A stretch of 64,000 nt of DNA from the NCBI GenBank assembly GCA_947503935.1, contig CANNFR010000005.1:1-64000 (forward strand). The letters run 5' to 3'. Shown here one piece after another: positions 58,739 through 64,000 of this stretch (within the stretch, counting starts at the first letter, position 1; every line of letters begins with the position of its first letter). The translations under genes were made by a program, and so were the position numbers. The DNA is from an uncultured Paracoccaceae bacterium. Lineage in GTDB: Bacteria; Pseudomonadota; Alphaproteobacteria; Rhodobacterales; Rhodobacteraceae. The notes under the pieces were generated by a model. That model worked only from the letters and a program-made list of their open reading frames with translations, ran no database searches and was not told the origin of the DNA.

Positions 58739-60036
58739 CAGCCCTGGCCCGCCCCGACCTTGCACACACGCTCCACAGCGTGATTGCTGAGGATCGGGGC
58801 CGGCTTTTATCGGCCCTGATCCGCGAGCTGCGCGACTTTCAGCTGGCCGAGGATTGCCTGCAGGATGCGGCCGAGGCGGCGCTTCTACATTGGCGCAAGA
58901 ATGGCGTTCCTGCGCGTCCTGAAGCCTGGCTTTTGCGTGTGGCCCGGCGAAAGGCCATTGATCGGTTTCGTCGGGCCAGGCGATTTCGCGACCGCGAGGC
59001 TGATCTGGCGATCCTGGCCCGCGCGGATGAGGTCGCCGCATCGGACCCGCCGCCAGACATTCCCGACCAACGCCTCCGCCTGATCTTCACCTGCTGTCAT
59101 CCAGCGCTTGAACCCAAGACCCAGGTGGCGCTGACGCTGCGCGCCCTGGGCGGGCTGACAACACCGCAAATCGCGCGCGCCTTTCTGGATACCGACATCG
59201 CGATGGGCCAGCGGCTGAGCCGGGCCAAGGCCAAGATCCGCAAGGCGGGCATTCCCTACGCCGTGCCGGGGCCCGAGGCCTGGGCCGAGCGGTTGAATTC
59301 GGTTCTGAACGTGATCTATCTGATCTTCAACGAAGGATATGGCGCCGACGATGCGGGGGCTGGCGCCACGCAGGTGGATCTCTGCGGCGAGGCGATCTAT
59401 CTGGCGCGGCTGGTCAACCGGCTCCGCCCCAATCAGGCCGAGGTTCTGGGACTTCTGGCCTTGCTGCTGCTGACCCATGCGCGGCATCCTGCGCGCCGCG
59501 ATGGAACGGGGGCCATGGTGCCGCTCGACGCCCAGGATCGCAATCTCTGGGACAAAGCGCTGATCACCGAAGGGCTTGCGGCGCTGGACCACGCGATGGC
59601 GCTGCGCGTGCCGGGACCGTTCCAGATCAAGGCGGCGATGTCCGCTTTGCATGCCGAGGCGCCCGATTACGGCGTGACGGACTGGCGGCAAATGCTGATG
59701 CTCTATGATGCGCTTTACCGGATGGAGCCGACGCCCGTCGTGCAACTGAACCGCGCGATCGTCCTGGCGGAAACCGGTGCGGTCACGGCGGCGCTGTCCG
59801 CGGTCGACATGCTGGCGTCCGAGCTTGCCGCCTATCAGCCCTATCATGCGGCGCGGGCCGATCTTCTGGTGCGGGCGGGTCGCCTGGATTTGGCAGAGGC
59901 GGCCTATGACAAGGCCATTGGCCTCAGCCGGAATGCCCTTGATGCAGAGTTCCTGAAGGCCCGCAAAAAGGCGCTTGGGCAAAAAAAAGGCCGAGCTAAG
60001 CTCGGCCAAAGTCCAACAGGGAGGTATGAGGCCTAA
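58735..60036 (+). CDS. ECF sigma factor, ECF42-type with C-terminal TPR-like extension
   Basis: A 433-residue protein from GTG 58735 (GTGA overlap with the DGPF gene). Regions 2 and 4 of an ECF sigma factor occupy about residues 10-180 (LQDAAEAALLHW, AWLLRVARRKAIDRFRR, LTTPQIARAFLDTDIAMGQRLSRAK). A long helical C-terminal region follows (LNRAIVLAETG, RADLLVRAGRLDLAEAAYDKAI), resembling TPRs, as in the ECF42 group. No anti-sigma gene is adjacent. Its last codons overlap a minus-strand terminator, giving an unusual GQKKGRAKLGQ tail. Confidence 0.9.
   Translation: MTALARPDLAHTLHSVIAEDRGRLLSALIRELRDFQLAEDCLQDAAEAALLHWRKNGVPARPEAWLLRVARRKAIDRFRRARRFRDREADLAILARADEVAASDPPPDIPDQRLRLIFTCCHPALEPKTQVALTLRALGGLTTPQIARAFLDTDIAMGQRLSRAKAKIRKAGIPYAVPGPEAWAERLNSVLNVIYLIFNEGYGADDAGAGATQVDLCGEAIYLARLVNRLRPNQAEVLGLLALLLLTHARHPARRDGTGAMVPLDAQDRNLWDKALITEGLAALDHAMALRVPGPFQIKAAMSALHAEAPDYGVTDWRQMLMLYDALYRMEPTPVVQLNRAIVLAETGAVTAALSAVDMLASELAAYQPYHAARADLLVRAGRLDLAEAAYDKAIGLSRNALDAEFLKARKKALGQKKGRAKLGQSPTGRYEA
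59981..60007 (-). terminator. minus-strand intrinsic terminator within the sigma gene end
   Basis: A perfect stem GGCCGAGC/GCTCGGCC (59989-60007, three-base loop) is preceded on the plus strand by eight A residues (59981-59988). On the minus strand that is a stem followed by eight T residues. It would end the leftward lysR transcript about 150 bases past its stop. It lies inside the last codons of the sigma factor gene. Confidence 0.8.
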
Positions 60037-60158
60037 CGGGCGAGCCCGCCAATAACCTCATGCTCCAATTATGAGCAGTCTGAAAACCGTTCAAGCAAAA
60101 AGGCGCCGTTTTGTGAGCATGGCCGCCATGCGTTGCGCGCAAGCCTCACATTTGGGGT

Positions 60159-61070
60159 TCAATCAGAGGTTGCGCTGGCTTCACGCTGTCTTTTTCGGCG
60201 TGCAAAGATCTCTTCGCTGACGAAATCGCGGAAGGCCGAGATGCGTTTCGACTGCCTAAGCTCTTCTGGATACGCCAGGAATACTGGAATCTCGCCCGAT
60301 TCGGCCTCGGGCAGGACCCGCACGATGGCCGGAAAGTCCTCGATCACGTAATCTGGCAGCACGCCGATGCCCAAGCCCGCAAGCACGCTTTGAAGCACGC
60401 CGAAGTAGTTGTTGACCGTCAGCGTTGACGGCACGTCATAGGTCAGCAATTCGCGCACGAAATTCGCCCCGGCCGAGACCTGGGCCGAGGTCACGCTTTG
60501 GCAGATCAGCCGGTGCTTTGACAGCTCTTCCAGACGTTCGGGCGTGCCGTGCTGCGCCAGGTAATCCGGCGAGGCGTAAAGGCGCATGTTGACCGCCATC
60601 AGACGGCGGCGGATCAGGTCGGCCTGGCTGGGCTCTTTCATGCGGATCGCCACATCGGCCTCGCGCATCGGCAGGTCGAGGACGTTTTCATCCAAGATCA
60701 GGTCGATCTTCAGATCGGGGTATTTGTCAAAAAGCGCAGGCAAGCGGGGCGCCAGCCATAGCGACCCGAAGGCCACCGTGGTCGTCACGCGCAATTCGCC
60801 GAACACCTCTTCCTCGCTGTCGCGGATGCGGGCCGAAGCGGTTTCTAGGCGCTTGGACATGGCCGAGGTCGCGTCGAACAAAAGCTCGCCCTGTTCGGTC
60901 AGAATCAGTCCCCGCGCATGGCGGTGGAAAAGCGTGGCATTCAGGCTTTCCTCAAGCCCGCGGATCTGCCGGCTGACGGCTGATTGCGACAGGTGGAGTT
61001 GCTCGCCCGCATGGGTCAAACTGCCCGCATCGGCAACTGCATGAAAGATTCGCAATTTATCCCAGTCCAT
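60159..61070 (-). CDS. LysR-family transcriptional regulator
   Basis: A 303-residue regulator starting at 61070 (MDWDKLRIFHAVADAGSLTHAG). The helix-turn-helix is at about residues 15-45 (LHLSQSAVSRQIRGLEE) and the substrate-binding domain follows, ending with a charged tail. It is divergent from the indolepyruvate oxidoreductase gene, with two dyads in the 162-base spacer, so it may control that gene. The co-inducer cannot be inferred. Confidence 0.9.
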   Translation of the reverse strand: MDWDKLRIFHAVADAGSLTHAGEQLHLSQSAVSRQIRGLEESLNATLFHRHARGLILTEQGELLFDATSAMSKRLETASARIRDSEEEVFGELRVTTTVAFGSLWLAPRLPALFDKYPDLKIDLILDENVLDLPMREADVAIRMKEPSQADLIRRRLMAVNMRLYASPDYLAQHGTPERLEELSKHRLICQSVTSAQVSAGANFVRELLTYDVPSTLTVNNYFGVLQSVLAGLGIGVLPDYVIEDFPAIVRVLPEAESGEIPVFLAYPEELRQSKRISAFRDFVSEEIFARRKRQREASATSD

Positions 61071-61133
61071 CCAAGCAATTCCGTTCAACTTTTCGGGCGC
61101 TAACAGGGCCAGACACTACCCTTTGGATTGCTG

Positions 61134-61145
61134 CGTTTGCAAACG
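61134..61145. promoter_or_regulatory. palindrome in lysR upstream spacer
   Basis: CGTTTGCAAACG is a perfect 12-base palindrome 64 bases upstream of the lysR start. It could be a site for autoregulation by the LysR protein or for another dimeric regulator. No match to a named operator was recognised. Confidence 0.35.
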
Positions 61146-61167
61146 GAGACTTGATGCAGATTTCGGT

Positions 61168-61195
61168 TTGTAGGTCAGGAGGTGTGACCTATACT
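61168..61195 (+). promoter_or_regulatory. candidate promoter and operator of the iorAB-type gene
   Basis: TTGTAG (61168-61173) and TATACT (61190-61195) are separated by 16 bases, a plausible -35/-10 pair 38 bases before the start codon. Between and over them lies TAGGTCA-N7-TGACCTA (61171-61191), a perfect seven-base dyad containing a T-N11-A-like LysR box. A protein bound here would block polymerase, suggesting repression. Confidence 0.45.
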
Positions 61196-61232
61196 TGTGC
61201 TATTGTAAAGCAAAGCTCGGGGAGGGCGCGCG

Positions 61233-64000
61233 ATGACCTTGCAGGATGTGTCACTGAAGGACCGGTTCGATCTGACGAAAAGCCCGGTCCTGCTGAACGG
61301 CACCCAAGCGCTGGTCAGGCTGATGCTGATGCAAAAGGTGCGCGACGTGGCGGCGGGGCTGAACACGGCGGGCTACGTGACAGGCTATCGCGGCTCGCCG
61401 TTGGGCGCGGTCGATCTGCAGATGGCGCGCGCCAAGCGTGAGCTTGAGGCCGCCGATGTGCTGTTTCAGGCCGGTCTGAACGAGGATCTGGCGGCCACCG
61501 CGATCTGGGGTTCGCAACAGGCTGAGCTGCGCGGTGAGGGCAAGTATGACGGCGTCTTCGCGCTCTGGTACGGCAAGGGGCCGGGGGTTGACCGGTCGGG
61601 CGACGTGATGCGCCACGGCAATATGGCGGGCTCGTCGCGCCATGGCGGCGTGCTGATGGCGATGGGCGACGATCATACCGGCGAAAGCTCAACCACGCTG
61701 CATCAATCCGATTGGGCGATGGTCGATGCCTATATGCCGGTGGTTTCGCCCGCCGGTGTGCAAGAGATCCTGGATTATGGGCTCTATGGCTGGGCGCTCA
61801 GCCGGTTCGCGGGCGTCTGGGTCGGCCTCAAGACGATGAAGGACACGGTCGAGGCGACCTCGGTCGTCGATGGCCGCCCCGACCGGATGCAGTTCGTGCT
61901 GCCGGAGTTTCAGATGCCCGAGGGGGGCCTCAACATCCGGCTGGTCGACACCCCCGTCGCGCAGGAAGCGCGGATGATCGATTACAAGAGATTTGCGGCC
62001 GAAGCCTTTGCCAAGGCAAACAAAATGGACAAGCGCGTCTGGGGCAAGCCGGGCGCGAAGATCGGCTTCGTCGCGGCGGGCAAGAACTGGCTGGACCTCG
62101 TCCACGCGCTGTCCTTGCTGGGGATCGACGAGGCCGAGGCTGAGCGGCTGGGTATCACCACCTACAAGGTCGGCCAGGTCTTTCCCTTGGATATGGATTC
62201 GTTTCACGACTGGGCGGCGGGCCTGGACCTGATCGTGGTGGTCGAGGAAAAGCGCAAGCTGATCGAGGTGCAGGTCAAGGAGGCGATCTTCGACGACCGC
62301 GATGGCCGCCGCGTCTATGGCTGGCACAAGGGCGACAGCTATGAAAACGGCCGCCGGCTGGAACTGTTCCCGACCCGTTACGCGCTGGATCCGATCATGA
62401 TCGCCGAGAAGATCGGTGGCATCCTGATCGAGGAGGGACGCGAGACCGACCGCATCAAAGCCGGGCTGCAAATGCTTGACGAGGCGCGCAAAGCCGACAA
62501 CGCCAAGGAGCTGGCCTCGCGGCTGCCCTATTTCTGCTCGGGCTGCCCGCACAACTCGTCAACCAAGGTGCCCGAGGGCAGCCGCGCCTATGCCGGGATC
62601 GGCTGCCATTACATGGTGCAGTGGATGGACCGTGACACGGTCGGCTTCACCCAGATGGGCGGTGAAGGCGCGAACTGGATCGGCGAGGCGCCATTCTCGA
62701 ACACGGCCCATGTGTTCCAGAACCTCGGCGACGGCACCTACAACCATTCCGGCGTGCAGGCGATCCGCGCGGCCCTGGCCGCGAACACCACCATAACCTA
62801 CAAGATCCTCTTCAATGACGCCGTGGCGATGACGGGCGGCCAGAAGAACGAAGGCGGGCTCTCGGCCGATCAAATCGTGCGCGAGGTTCAGGCGATGGGC
62901 GTGAACCATGTCGCCGTGGTCTATGACCAGAAGGAAGAACCCGATTGGTCGGATTTTCCCAAGGGGATTGAGCGGCATGAGCGGGCCGAGATGGACGCGG
63001 TGCAGAAAAAGTTCCGCGAGATCAGGGGTGTCTCGGTCATCGTTTATGTCCAGACCTGTGCCGCCGAAAAGCGCCGCCGCCGCAAGCGCGGCCAGTTTCC
63101 CGACCCCGACACCCGTGTCTTCATCAACACGGATGTCTGCGAGGGCTGCGGCGATTGCGGGGTGCAGTCGAACTGCGTGTCGCTGGTGCCGGTCGAGACG
63201 GAACTGGGGCGCAAGCGCGCCATCGATCAGTCGTCGTGCAACAAGGATCTCTCGTGCCTCAAAGGCTTCTGCCCGTCTTTCGTGACGGTGGCGGGCGCCA
63301 AACCAAAGAAGGCCGCGACACAGGAGGTCGACATCCCCGATCTGCCGCTGCCCGATCTGCCGGTGATCAAGGGCACCCACAACGTCGTCATCACCGGGGT
63401 CGGCGGCACCGGCGTGGTGACGGTGGGCGCGATCATGGCGCAGGCGGCACAGCTTGATGGCAAGGGTGCAGGCATGATGGAGATGGCAGGATTGGCCCAG
63501 AAGGGCGGTGCGGTGCATATCCATTGCCGTTTGGCGAACGCCCCTCAGGACATCAGCGCGATCCGCGTGGCGACTGGCGAGGCCGATGTGGTCATCGGCG
63601 GCGATCTGGTGGTGACGGCGGGCGCCAAGACGATGGGGCTGATGCGCACCGGCAAGACCGGGGCGGTGGTGAACGCCCATGAGATCATCACCGGTGAGTT
63701 CACCAAGAATACCGAATTTCGCATTCCCTCCAGTGACTTGCAGCTTGCCCTCAAGGCCCGTCTGCGCGAGCGGTTGCTGACTTTCGATGCCTCGGCCCTG
63801 GCCAAGGCGCTGATGGGCGACACGATCTTTTCCAACATGATCATTCTTGGCGCGGCCTGGCAAAAGGGGTGGGTACCGCTCAGCCTTGAGGCGATCGTGA
63901 AGGCCATCGAATTGAACGGCGCGGCGGTTGAGCGCAACCAGCAGGCGTTCAAGATCGGCCGCTGGGCCGCCCAGATGCCCGAGGCGGCAGCGCAGGTGCT
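61233..64000 (+). CDS. indolepyruvate ferredoxin oxidoreductase, fused alpha/beta chain (partial)
   Basis: The gene starts at ATG 61233 after GGGAGGG and runs off the window after 922 codons without a stop. Family members of about 1,100-1,200 residues fuse the thiamine-diphosphate and gamma parts. Visible parts are the N-terminal TGYRGSPLGAVD, the ThDP region around CSGCPHNSSTKVPEGS and GGEGANWIGEAPF, cysteine-rich iron-sulfur motifs (VCEGCGDCGVQSNC and SCNKDLSCLKGFCPSF), and the gamma domain GVGGTGVVTVGAIMAQAA. It oxidatively decarboxylates aryl pyruvates to aryl-acetyl-CoA in amino acid breakdown. Confidence 0.93.
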   Translation, partial: MTLQDVSLKDRFDLTKSPVLLNGTQALVRLMLMQKVRDVAAGLNTAGYVTGYRGSPLGAVDLQMARAKRELEAADVLFQAGLNEDLAATAIWGSQQAELRGEGKYDGVFALWYGKGPGVDRSGDVMRHGNMAGSSRHGGVLMAMGDDHTGESSTTLHQSDWAMVDAYMPVVSPAGVQEILDYGLYGWALSRFAGVWVGLKTMKDTVEATSVVDGRPDRMQFVLPEFQMPEGGLNIRLVDTPVAQEARMIDYKRFAAEAFAKANKMDKRVWGKPGAKIGFVAAGKNWLDLVHALSLLGIDEAEAERLGITTYKVGQVFPLDMDSFHDWAAGLDLIVVVEEKRKLIEVQVKEAIFDDRDGRRVYGWHKGDSYENGRRLELFPTRYALDPIMIAEKIGGILIEEGRETDRIKAGLQMLDEARKADNAKELASRLPYFCSGCPHNSSTKVPEGSRAYAGIGCHYMVQWMDRDTVGFTQMGGEGANWIGEAPFSNTAHVFQNLGDGTYNHSGVQAIRAALAANTTITYKILFNDAVAMTGGQKNEGGLSADQIVREVQAMGVNHVAVVYDQKEEPDWSDFPKGIERHERAEMDAVQKKFREIRGVSVIVYVQTCAAEKRRRRKRGQFPDPDTRVFINTDVCEGCGDCGVQSNCVSLVPVETELGRKRAIDQSSCNKDLSCLKGFCPSFVTVAGAKPKKAATQEVDIPDLPLPDLPVIKGTHNVVITGVGGTGVVTVGAIMAQAAQLDGKGAGMMEMAGLAQKGGAVHIHCRLANAPQDISAIRVATGEADVVIGGDLVVTAGAKTMGLMRTGKTGAVVNAHEIITGEFTKNTEFRIPSSDLQLALKARLRERLLTFDASALAKALMGDTIFSNMIILGAAWQKGWVPLSLEAIVKAIELNGAAVERNQQAFKIGRWAAQMPEAAAQV

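Noticed and set aside
59981-60007. Programmed frameshift signal (A-run followed by a stem) at the end of the sigma factor
   Set aside because: The stem starts directly after the A-run with no spacer, and only a few codons remain. A minus-strand terminator for lysR explains the structure better.

Overview
The window looks like a high-GC chromosomal segment of an alphaproteobacterium, most likely a Rhodobacteraceae (roseobacter-group) species. This rests on gene content and order: sarcosine oxidase genes, dnaG-rpoD, nrdR-ribD with the rib-nusB genes, tkt followed by a coiled-coil gene and zapA, an alphaproteobacterial Fur-type regulator, and a large single-chain indolepyruvate ferredoxin oxidoreductase. 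No rRNA, tRNA, CRISPR array, insertion sequence or prophage was recognised. Most of it is ordinary core genome with a few accessory genes of visibly lower GC.

Layout. 0.1-5.5 kb: an orphan small gene, then a sarcosine oxidase cluster (soxD, soxA, soxG) with two cysteine-rich secreted proteins on either side of soxD and no soxB in view. 5.6-9.7 kb: dnaG and rpoD. 9.7-13.1 kb: a DUF1851-like orphan, a palindrome-rich spacer, a DCC protein coupled to a saccharopine-dehydrogenase-like protein, and a YjbQ protein. 13.2-15.2 kb: an M16 peptidase converging on an SDR enzyme. 15.4-25.3 kb: nrdR, ribD, ribE, ribB, ribH and nusB, split by an oppositely oriented capsule cassette (kpsS, a Wza-like export lipoprotein, kpsC). 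25.3-28.8 kb: a DCC variant, small membrane proteins, and an operon pairing a coiled-coil membrane protein with a ClpP-like membrane-anchored protease. 28.9-35.1 kb: HxlR regulator/GST pair, esterase plus DNA glycosylase, MFS transporter plus zinc-peptidase-like protein, selO. 35.2-43.4 kb: secreted repeat-like proteins, a YjdF-type membrane protein, an EEP nuclease/phosphatase, an acetyltransferase-like protein with an EamA transporter, an internally deleted antiporter remnant, ZntB and a Fur-family regulator. 43.6-50.1 kb: a low-GC serine hydrolase, a second EamA transporter, enolase, a frameshifted Imm33-like gene, a 46-residue membrane protein, a hypothetical gene and a DUF808 protein. 50.1-57.8 kb: transketolase, a coiled-coil protein and zapA, grxD, bolA, a GNAT enzyme and purL. 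57.9-64 kb: a MAPEG protein, a DGPF protein with its ECF sigma factor, a LysR regulator, and a divergent indolepyruvate ferredoxin oxidoreductase that runs off the window end.

The most unusual non-coding structure is an array of four 19-base hairpins (50095-50189), all with a three-base TGC or GCA loop and TTC/GAA inner stem (one arm carries a mismatch). One 19-mer recurs exactly inside the selO coding sequence. The most system-like uncharacterised unit is the translationally coupled membrane coiled-coil/ClpP-like pair at 26159-28230. All assignments come from reading the sequence; no database search was run.
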